Positions 54,898 through 64,000 of a stretch of DNA of 64,000 bases are shown here, in pieces. Origin of the DNA: Apodemus sylvaticus. Its lineage: Eukaryota; Chordata; Mammalia; Rodentia; Muridae. The number at the start of each line of letters is the position of its first letter. Position 1 is the stretch's first letter. Below the pieces are notes generated by a model. That model was not told the DNA's origin. It did not search any database and saw only the letters and a program-made list of their open reading frames with translations. The stretch is from the NCBI RefSeq assembly GCF_947179515.1, contig NC_067481.1:85925845-85989844 (forward strand). The letters run 5' to 3'. The translations under genes were made by a program, and so were the position numbers.

Positions 54898-57800
54898 CTC
54901 AGTAGTTTACAATTCCCTATGAGAAGTAAACAATGAATCAGAGGAGTTTAGGCATATATTATAGGAAATAAGAGTGGGTTATAAAAACCAGTGAATGAGG
55001 AAACATGGGTTAGTTCTGGAAGATCAAGTATTATTAAATGGATTTACCATTGACTGTAGTGATTAAAGATGGTTGTTCAAACACGCATGTTCTAATTAAA
55101 ATTCACATGGTAAATGACAGAATGGCTAATAAGAGAGGAAGAGAGTGTGTGTGTCAAAGAGAGCTCACACTTCAGAAAACTGAAGAGAGAACAGAAGTGC
55201 AGAAGGAAAAGCTGGTCTGTGTTGTTTGTATGTGCATTTCTAGGACTGTAATTCAACTCAATGCCTTAGTGAAAACTTTGATACAATAATAGTCAATGAT
55301 GGAGGGAAAACTGAGGAATACAGAGGGGAAAGGCTAAGTAGTTAAAATCCATTTGAATGAAGAATAAATTTTCATATTATAATCACCATATGAAATGGGA
55401 TGTTGTTGTAAAACTCATTACAATGTTGCCAATGAGCTGATAATGTGCTGGTAAATGTGATAATTTGACCTACATATAATTGTAGGTGATAAATCTTAAG
55501 CAGCTGATAATTTTACTGATATCAATACTTGAATTTAACACGAACTATAATCATGTATATCATCTGTATGTTTCAGTTTTGACACCTTGAGAAGTAGCAG
55601 GATCTTCTGTACTATAAAACAGGCACCAAGTATGTTCTGTGAAAGGTAGACACACATTTAATGATGTGAAATCTATTATTTTCACCAGTTTAAAGAAATG
55701 AAAATGAGAGATCAGAATAAAAGTGTTTTTTTTTTTTATTTTCCTTAGTAGAAGAAGTTTCCAAAGCCATTAGAAAATCAGGCTTGTCTAAAGATGTATA
55801 ATATATATTGACCCTGACAGCAACATATAGATATGTAATCAGAATATAGTTGGTAGGAAAATTAGGCATAGACTGTCAGAGGACTTATTTAACATCATTT
55901 GTTTGATGAATGGAAAGTAACAAAAGGAGCTTAAAACTTCATAAAGAAAGAAATATTTAGAAGTGATATAATTTGTTCTATAGGTTATCTATTGTAGATT
56001 TATTACAGTAAGCTGACCTTTAAAAGCAAGTTGCAGAAAACAGTGTTCATTACTCACAGATCCCACAGAAAAGCCCTCAAGGATAGCACAGTCAAATGAC
56101 AGGTGAAGTCTACTTGGCTTGTGCAAGCCAGAGCAAGAGAGAGCGTTCTATGGCCAGTGCTTTGTTGATATTCTCAGGGTTTCCTCAATGCAAGGTTAAT
56201 GCGAAAAAGATGCCAGACTTAATATGGAAACCCATTAGTCACATTTATGTAACTAAGACTTAGCAATAAATTAAGATGGGGAAGTATTTCAGGGTAGAAT
56301 CCTTAAACAGAGAAGTTAGAAACATAGGAAGCATAACAATGCATGGTATCTAAAGGGGTCAAATGACCTACACCACCAAGGTATGTATATATATAAACAT
56401 ATGCATGTATGTATATATGCATGAACAGTAGGAGCTGAATAAAAGACTCTGAGGCAGTCTTAGTTGAAAAGAGCTAAAGGGTTAGGCTAAGAAGTATGTC
56501 TCTCACATGGTTGAGATGCAGAGATCCTGAAGCCTGACCACAAAGTCTTCTTTGGGAGATGAACATAGAAAACAAAGTATAGGAAAAAGAGAAAAAGAGA
56601 GATAAGTGTGTGTGTGTGCACGCATGTGTGCATGCTGGGGTATAGGATGGTAATGTTCAGTGTGAAGGCAATAGATGCAGAAGAACCTGTTATCTGGAGT
56701 TTGGTGTCCCATTTTGGATCATGTGCTGAGAGATTTCTGCAGAATGCAGTTCAGAGTCTTACACTGGAAGCTTATTATATTCCCATGACTGTTCGTGCAA
56801 CACCACTTCCAGTTGTCGGCTCTCTGAAGCCCTTGCTGTCTTTTACTCTGCTTTGCTCTTGGCTTTGTTTGACTCATTCTGGCCCACACAATTCTCCCCA
56901 TCTTTTATGTTTTGATACACAAGAAAAACCTTAATCAGAAATTTTGAACCTCTCATAACTCCAGCTTCAAAGCATGTGACATCCACTTCTGACCTCAGAG
57001 GCCATCTATCTGCCCTTCTATCCTCATCTTTGCCAGCAGACATACAAGTGAAACTCCAGATAATTATGAGTAAATATTCAAGAATGAATACACAAAATAG
57101 AAAATAGAAAATGCTTTTATATTCACATTGATATAAAATAAATTCTCATAATCTAAATATTATGTGTATTTGTGTTATATGTCTGATATATAATGGTTAC
57201 TACATTAAATGGCACTTAATAAGTCAACATTATTAACTTTAAATGTATGAACTTATAGATTCAAAATAGTGCAAAAGTTAAGACCTCATATTGTTCTTCA
57301 AAAGACTCAAGTTTATTTCCTGGTTTTCATGTTGAGAAGGTCAAAACCACCAATTACCCCAGTGTCATGATCAGATATCTTATTCTGATCTCAGAGGGCA
57401 ACTGTACTCATGTGTCCATATTAACAAGAGTTTCATGTACATATAGTATGAAGATGCTAAGGTTTTTCTTTTCATCTTTTAATGTCTTAAAACAGTAAAC
57501 ACACTCAGTTACTTAAGAGGCAAGTGCTGTAGCATCTTTTAATTCCTGGATTAAATTATAACACATATTTATGCTTTATTAATTTAATATTCTGCAATAC
57601 AAACATACCTACCAATATTCATATCTAATTTATATTTTCATGTTAGTGTTTGTATAGTCATATGCATTAAAATTATAATGAAGATGAAATATTTATGTTG
57701 TTTGATGATCCAATACATTAATTAAAAATTTTATTTGTAACATAGCCTGATTTCATATTGTATTTTGGCAGTAACTTAACTTTGTAGTTATTTTAATTAT

Positions 57801-58300
57801 ATATATATATTCATGTTGATAAATGCATGTGCATATATATGCATATTGATAAATAGCTTAAACTTCATGTAATTCACTTACTTTAATCTGTGTTGGAAAA
57901 ATTATTCATACCAAATTACCTATTTATATCAATTACTTATTTAGAAAGTCACACTTAGAGTTTTATGATAGAAGATTTTATCAAATTATTCAGGCCCACG
58001 GACATACAAAGCTCTATATAACTTTCCTAATTACTTAGAAAGCATATTTATCATTCATTTATCTTAATTCATTTATTGGTATAAGGAAGATACACACATT
58101 TTTCAACCAAAAACTCACGTAGTTTTCAGTTCAGTGAATATTTAAGATAACCACATCAGTAGTGGATAAAAACTTCAAGAGAAACAGTGCAATCACTCCT
58201 CCTGGCACCTCCTGGAGGATTCACAGTATAGTTCAAACTTAGATAAAAAAAAATACAACATTTTGAGTGGGCAGCAATTTAAAGAATGAAAATATCATAA
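54898..58300. other. Unassigned intergenic sequence
   Basis: 3.4 kb without a supported gene. Short low-complexity tracts at 56,383-56,425 (TATG/TATA) and 56,606-56,636 (TG/CATG). 56,950-57,005 (ACTCCAGCTTCAAAGCATGT, CACTTCTGACCTCAGAGG) may be a SINE remnant. Confidence 0.5.
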
Positions 58301-58301
58301 A

Positions 58302-58334
<33 letters not shown>
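58301..58334 (+). repeat. (CA)n microsatellite
   Basis: CA repeat with one AAACA interruption. Confidence 0.95.
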
Positions 58335-58780
58335 GAGTTTATTATTGGCTCTTTATCCCTTCAGCCATGAATAACAGGGGTTATTAGTAATAGTGTTCAC
58401 TGGATATTTTTAGTTTTTTTCAGATCAGTATTAGCAGAAGCAATGAAAGTTGCTATTTTTTCCCTCAAAAAAAAAAAAAAAGCCAAGAAGCTACTTTTCA
58501 ATATTCTACTTAGTAGTGATTATTACTTACATCTCGTACACCTCAATCACAGTTCCGTAACCTTAAAATGAGATTGATAGGACTTCCCATTAGCTTTGGT
58601 GGGTAACATGCAATGGTAGAAGGCTAAAGCAACACAATAGATGTATACGATGTCCAGATGTAGTCACCAGACCTAATATCTGCACAGAGTCTCAGTGAAG
58701 AACCCATTTTTTTTTGCATTGCCACCAGCAAAACTTTGAATTTCCACAATGTTTATAGTTAAATGAAAAGAAAAAGAAAT
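58335..58780. other. Unassigned intergenic sequence
   Basis: Contains an A run (58,468-58,481). No gene or repeat supported. Confidence 0.55.
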
Positions 58781-59121
58781 GAGGTAACCCAGACTCAAAA
58801 GGTGAATCATGGTATGCACTCACTAATAAGTGGATATTAACCTAGAAAACTGGAATACCCAAAACATAATCTACACATCAAATGAGGTACAAGAAGAAAG
58901 GAAGAGTGGCCCCTTGTTCTGGAAAGACTCAGTGAAGCAGTATTCGGCAAAACCAGAACGGGGAAGTGGGAAGGGGTGGGTGGTAGGACAAGGGGAGAGA
59001 AGGGGGCTTATGGGACTTTCGGGGAGTGGGGGGCTAGAAAAGGTGAAATCATTTGAAATGTAAATAAAAAATATATCGAATAAAAAAAATAAAAAAATAA
59101 AAATAAATAAAAATAAAATAA
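58781..59121 (+). mobile_element. Young L1 3' end, sense, 5'-truncated
   Basis: Begins GAGGTAACCCAGACTCAAAA (ORF2 end) and carries the same 3'UTR as the full-length copy (AACTGGAATACCCAAAACAT, the G-rich tract at 58,955-59,035, ATTTGAAATGTAAATAAAAA, ATCGAATAAA) with a long A/TAAA tail. AAAAAGAAAT at 58,771-58,780 and 59,122-59,131 may be the TSD, though it is low-complexity. Confidence 0.92.
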
Positions 59122-60874
59122 AAAAAGAAATAATAAATAAGAAGGAATTTAAGGAGATCAGAGGTCTCCTCAAAGTCAAATTCCAGGTCAAACCGTGATG
59201 GAAAGACCAAACAAATATGCAGTATGATTAAATCCGGTTGGTAGATCTATGACATCACTCTAGCTCCAAATGTGACAGTGTTTTGTCTAAGGAGCTCTCC
59301 TTAATTGCAAGACCTTTTTGCTATGTTTGTCTTCCATAACAATCTTACCTAAAAATCTTCAGACATTATCATGTTTACCTGGCATTTTAATATGACTTTC
59401 CTTATGATTTTCTTATCCTAGTACATTTTGTTCTAAAGCTTCTGCTTAAACCACATGCTTTTCTAAAGCCATCTATAATATTTAGGTTAGTTTAACATGC
59501 TACATGTCTTAATCTGAACTACTATGACTCATTATAAAATCCCAGAGAAAATAAACTCACTAAAATAATGGAGATTTAAAATTATGCTTTTTTACTTTGT
59601 TAATTTATCATATGCAATAAAAATAAGCCATAGGTAGGAAGTGGTAATTTTAGAAAATACCTCTGTGTTACAGTAAACTTAATTGTATAGTATGCCATAA
59701 AATGACAGTAATATTGGAGAGGAAAAGTAGCAATTTCAGATCTGCAATAACATTTTTACAAGGATAGAAATTATATCAAGTACATATAGCTATTCAATAT
59801 AATACTGTTTTCCTCTAAGAGTCAGTGGGATTCACAGTCAAGGGGAGGGAAAGACTTAACTAAGCTTAAATCAACACAGTATATAAAAGGCTGGCTGAGA
59901 AAATTATTTCATATAAGTGTGTTCATTTGTTAATACCTAATGAGTACCTAATGTACAAATTCATATTGAGCTTTTAATGTACATGTATACATGTGACATA
60001 CACCTTCATTCAAAGCCTTGATTGATGGATAGGTTCTTGGTTTGTATATGGGCTTAGAAATGCTCTTACCATACCTGGGCTCTGTGCGGATCACAATGAA
60101 TGGCTTCATAAAGAAGCTTAATACACAGTGAATTTAGAGGAATTAAGAATGTTCATTATGAAACAGCTTGTAACATTTCCTTTAAAAGTCTTGAAGATTA
60201 CCAGTGACTTTTCGAGTTTAAACTAAGAAAAAGAATGACTTCCTGCCTTCTGGGGTTCTTTTCTTTAAGTTAAGGGAGCTAACACTCCACCTTTCTTGGT
60301 AGAATTCTTTGCTTATTTTATGAGCAGGGCTCCAGTTTTGGCTCTTTATGTAGGTCATATATTTGTTTTAAAAGATTCAAAATGTTTTATTTTTCTCTAC
60401 AAACCTTAGGTAGAGTGATGGAAATGATATTTTCTCTGTGGAATGAGGGGGAGTTTCTGATCATGAAATGTTTGTATCAATAAAATTGGTGTACTGATGA
60501 CCACAGCTCCCTTAATGCTAGCCAGGATAGAATATAAATATCATCTTACATTTCTAAGCATACCCCAGGTAGATAACACACCTATAGCTATTATTTATTC
60601 TCTTTTAATGTATATCATGCAATGTAGATAAGACTGGAATTTTAATTTCAGTTCTAAATTTCCTAATGAACTTTGGCAAGTGAAACCTTGGGGACACTCA
60701 TTATTACCTAACTTCGTCAATCATAGTCTCCAGATTCTCTTAAAACGATGTATAAACGGATGCAGTCATCTAAGAAACTCAAGTCTTATAACAAACAGGA
60801 AAAAAAAAGTCTTAGCTACTTGGAAACCAGTTGATGGAGGATAGTGTAAGTTCAGGACTGTAAGAGTAGCCAGA
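59122..60874. other. Unassigned intergenic sequence
   Basis: 1.7 kb, AT-rich. No gene or recognised repeat. Confidence 0.55.
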
Positions 60875-61863
60875 ATCACATGAGATCACATGTCAACTGA
60901 AAGGAGACACGGGGAAGGAGGGAGCTGGGGAGAGGAGAAGGGGAATGGAGAGGCAGGATCAGGTGTGGGAGAGACAACAGTGTGGTCCAATAAGAGAATA
61001 AATGGAAATCTGCAGCTGCCTGGGGTAGGGTGGAAGGGAGAATCTTTAGGAAGTCCCAGAAACTTGGGATACTGGAGGTTCCCAGGAGTCAATGCAGGTG
61101 ATCTTAGCTGAGATGCCTAACAAATAAAGACAAGGAACTTGAAGGTGCCACCTCTGTAGCCAGGCAGGGCCCTATTAGAAGGATAGGGACATCCACACAC
61201 CCACAAACTTTTCAACTGAAAATTTTTCCTGTCTAAAAGAAAGGCAGGGATGGACCAATGGCCAAAGGAAAGGCCAGTTGATAACTGGCCCATTCCAAAC
61301 CCATCCCATAGACAAGCACCAACCCCTGATATTATTAATGATACTCTACTATGCTTATAGACAGGAGCCTAAATAACTTTCCTCTGAGGTGCTCTATCCA
61401 GCAAAACTGAAACAGAAGCAGATATCCACAGCCAAACATTAGACTCAGGTTGGGGGACACTTATGGAAGAGATGGGGGAATGAAAAACGGGCCCCAAAAG
61501 TAGATGGAAATCCCACAGGAATACCAACAGAGTCAACAAACCTGGACCCGTGGGAGTTCTCAGAATCTGAGCCACCAACCAAAGAACATACATGGGCTAA
61601 ATCTAGCACCCCTCCCCCAGCACAAATGTAGCAGGCAGGTAGCAGACAGACATCTTCATGGATGCCCTGTCTCTCATCAGTAGGAGAGGTTGTGACTAAT
61701 CTGACAGAGACTTGATGTGCCAGGGAGGGCAGATACCTAGGGGTGACCCCATTCTCTCAGAGGAGAAAGGAAGTTGGTATGGGGGAGGAATTCTTTGAGG
61801 AAGGAACCGAGAGGGAGAGCAGCATTTGGGATGTAAACAAATTAATTAATTAATTAATTAATA
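60875..61863 (+). mobile_element. Older L1 3'UTR, sense, with (AATT)n end
   Basis: GGAAGTCCCAGAAACTTGGG, ATGCAGGTGATCTTAGCTGA, GGACATCCACACACCCAC, ATGGACCAATGGCCAAAGG, GACAAGCACCAACCCCTGA, GAGGTGCTCTATCCAGCAAA and GCATTTGGGATGTAAACAA are the consecutive blocks of an Lx-like 3'UTR, ending in AATT repeats (61,839-61,863). Confidence 0.85.
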
Positions 61864-62389
61864 TGCAATTAAGAGCAATAAACTAAGAGAAATTTAGAGT
61901 AGTGTTCCAGGATACAAAGACATAGGATCATGGCCTGAAAATAATTCAGTTTACCAAGTAAATAAAGGGTTGGCTGAATATCTAAGAACAGTGCTTACTT
62001 TCGTGGAGAACCTGTGTTTGATACCTACAACCGTATTGTGGGTCATATCCTCTGTAATTCCAGCCCTCCATTGTCAAGGCGGGACATGCTTGAACTGTGA
62101 ACTTCCTGCATCAGCCTCCAAAGTAATTTGGGGATGCAGGCCTCTAAGACAAGACCTGGTTTAACTATCAGCTCTACTAAATCTATGAACACCCTTAAAG
62201 AAGTGTGTCATAGACAGAACTGATACTTTTAACATCATTGGCATTAAGTTTTAAATAAGCAGAACCAAAGCTCATGTGCCTACTGCTTATCAATGATGAA
62301 CATTCTTACTTGGGATAAGTCAAAGATTGAAACCAATAACCAGATCAGTAAAAGTAAAAGGTACCTTCATCAGGAAGACAGTGCATCAA
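61864..62389. other. SINE remnants in unassigned sequence
   Basis: 61,965-62,075: GGTTGGCTGAATATCTAAG, CCTGTGTTTGATACCTACAA, TCCTCTGTAATTCCAG resemble a sense tRNA-derived SINE. 62,080-62,160: GCTTGAACTGTGAACTTCC, GCATCAGCCTCCAAAGTAAT resemble an antisense B1. Both are heavily decayed. Confidence 0.45.
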
Positions 62390-63066
62390 TTGAAGGAGGG
62401 GTTGCCATCCCACAGTCAAAACTCTCACCTGTAATTGTTCCTGACTAAAAGAACTACAGGGACAGACATGGAGAGGAGCCTGAGGAAAAGAAGGTCTAGC
62501 GACAGGTCCAAAGTGGGATACAGCTCAAAGGTAGGACCCAAGGCCTGACACTATTACTGAGGCTATGGATCACTCACAAAAAGGGACCTAGTATGACCAC
62601 ACTCCTGAAGACCTAACAAGCACTTGAAAGAGTCAAACGCAAATATTTGCACCCAAACAATGGACAGAAGCTGCTGACCTCTGTAGTTGAATTAGGGAAA
62701 GACTGAAAGAAGCTGAGGACAAGGGACACTCTGTAGGAGGAATAACAGTCTCAATTAATATGGACCCATGAGATCTCTCAAACAGCGGACCACCAAACAG
62801 GCACCATGCACTAGCTGGTATGAGGCCCCCAACACATATACAGCAGAGGACTGCCGGGTCTGTGTATAATCAGAGATGATGCACCTAACCCTCAAGAGAC
62901 TGGAGGCCCCAGGGAGTTTAGAGGTCATGTGGGGTCGGAGCTGGGAAGTACAGACTTTCTTGTGGTGACAGGCTGGTGGGGAGGAGGTATGGGATGTGGA
63001 ACAGACGGAGGGTGGACTGGGGGTGTGTGTAAAAAAGTTGGAGTGTAAAAACAATATATTAATTTA
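62390..63066 (+). mobile_element. Older L1 3'UTR end, sense
   Basis: TTGTTCCTGACTAAAAGAAC, GGAGAGGAGCCTGAGGAAAA, GGCCTGACACTATTACTGAG, AATGGACAGAAGCTGCTGAC, GAGATCTCTCAAACAGCGG, CAGCAGAGGACTGCCGGGTC, CCTAACCCTCAAGAGACTGG and GGTATGGGATGTGGAACAG run in family order to an A-rich end. Related to 6418-6850. Confidence 0.88.
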
Positions 63067-63427
63067 AAAAAATGTTCTGTACTTTCCCTCCAAAATGTGT
63101 CAAAATGAAATGTGGTACCAGTTGGTTCAGTGAATCCTCTTCAGTGAATGTATGACAAGGCTTAAGCTGATAATAGTAGTAACCTCCTTCCTTCCTTCAT
63201 TTTGTCATATTTAGTTGCGTATTCCTGTGTCTTCTGCTCTTCATTCCCTTGTTTCTACCTTTCCCCTCCCCGTTTTGTATGTGTCCAAGTGTCTTTCTAC
63301 ATATGTATTCCACGATGAAGTTTTCATTTCTTCCTTGAGCTAGCATTTCTTTTTTTCTTTGTTTTGAGTCTGCAAACATTACTGTGTAAATTTATTACCA
63401 CAGAAATATTAATCAGTGTATAAAGAG
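63067..63427. other. Unassigned intergenic sequence
   Basis: No supported gene or repeat. Confidence 0.55.
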
Positions 63428-63610
63428 ATTGTAACCAAGCCCAGTGTTCTGAGTTTGATCTCTGGAATCTACAGTTAGAATAAGAGAACCAAATCTTATT
63501 ATTTGTACTCTGTCTTCCACACATGGTATAGCATGCGCACTTCACTCATGCATGAACTCAAACACACACACACACACACATACACACACACTCACAATAA
63601 ATAAATTTTA
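63428..63610 (+). mobile_element. B3-type SINE, sense, with (CA)n tail
   Basis: CCAAGCCCAGTGTTCTGAGTT, TGATCTCTGGAATCTACAG, TGTACTCTGTCTTCCACACA, GCATGCGCAC, a CA run at 63,561-63,590 and AATAAATAAATTTTAATAT end, in B3 order. The head is truncated or decayed. Confidence 0.7.
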
Positions 63611-63752
63611 ATATAATTATGAATAATTATTCTAAATATGTTAATTTTCCTTTGCTGATACCCATTATGACATTAGCATCATAGCAAATTGTAACACACT
63701 GAACCATTTGAAATATAGGGTTAGTTGTCTTCCATAAAAATGTGTAATTTTT
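63611..63752. other. Unassigned intergenic sequence
   Basis: AT-rich. Confidence 0.55.
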
Positions 63753-64000
63753 TTTCATTTTTGTTGCTTATTTTATTTATTTGCATTTAAAATTTTATCC
63801 CCATTCCCAGTTTCCCCTCCAAAAGCCCCCTCTTCCTTCCCCCTGCCGCTATGAGGGTGCTCCTCCACCTGCCCAACCAGTCCTGCCTCAACACCCTAGT
63901 GTCCCCCTGTCCTGGGTCATCAAGCCTCCATAGGACCAAGGGGCTCCCCTCACAGTGATGCCAGATAATCTGCTATATATGCAGCTGGAGCCATGGGTCC
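63753..64000 (-). mobile_element. L1 3' end, antisense, cut by the window edge
   Basis: TTGCTTATTTTATTTATTTG, CATTTAAAATTTTATCCCC, CAGTTTCCCCTCCAAAAGCC, CCTCCATAGGACCAAGGGGC and ATATATGCAGCTGGAGCCAT are the antisense terminus and 3'UTR of an L1 whose body continues to the right. Confidence 0.9.

Noticed and set aside
58771..59131. AAAAAGAAAT pair as a firm TSD
   Set aside because: A-rich, low-complexity 10-mer next to an A/TAAA tail; could match by chance.

Overview
This window reads as AT-rich, gene-poor intergenic DNA of a murine rodent (mouse/rat-type genome). The evidence is the repeat set: B1 SINEs with the usual box-A/box-B-like body, diverged B3/B2-type and B4/RSINE-type SINEs, and many LINE-1 (L1) pieces with the L1 ORFs and 3'UTRs typical of Muridae (Lx-like and younger). 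I see no host exon, tRNA, rRNA or CRISPR array. I cannot fix the species. No abundant ID SINEs are visible, which argues weakly against Rattus. The youngest L1 5'UTR here does not match the A/Tf/Gf monomers of Mus musculus as I remember them.

Layout. 1-3361: 5' half of a young L1 on the minus strand (ORF2 start, a complete 423-codon ORF1, 5'UTR), running off the left edge. 3362-3930: older L1 3'UTR. 3.9-12.07 kb: mostly unremarkable sequence with B1, B4 and L1 3'-end fragments. 12,089-18,672: a full-length young L1 (minus) with a perfect 15-bp target-site duplication, dead by two nonsense codons, a 1-base frameshift and a 14-base deletion that removes the reverse-transcriptase Asp-Asp box. 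20.0-25.6 kb: older, rearranged L1s on the minus strand, one with an inverted ORF2 segment and tandem 214-bp promoter monomers. 25.8-37.6 kb: unremarkable DNA with SINEs and L1 3' ends. 37,670-38,702: a 5'-truncated young L1 with a 15-bp TSD. 39,321-41,264: an older truncated L1 with a 13-bp imperfect TSD. 42.7-44.5 kb: nested plus-strand L1 3'UTRs with long microsatellites. 44.5-58.8 kb: mostly unremarkable, with a small inverted (twin-primed) L1 at 51.7 kb and SINEs. 58.8-64 kb: four L1 3' ends, three on plus and one on minus.

The only coding capacity is that of L1: ORF1p (RNA-binding trimer) and ORF2p (endonuclease/reverse transcriptase), which together copy L1 RNA, and the SINE RNAs in trans, into nicked genomic TTTT/A sites. 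TSDs around several copies record that mechanism. Outside repeats, blocks at about 34.2-34.55, 46.2-46.8, 48.78-49.1 and 50.64-50.9 kb are richer in transcription-factor-like motifs than their surroundings and are my best guesses for conserved regulatory DNA. I did not find a new gene system. Most findings concern retrotransposon structure.
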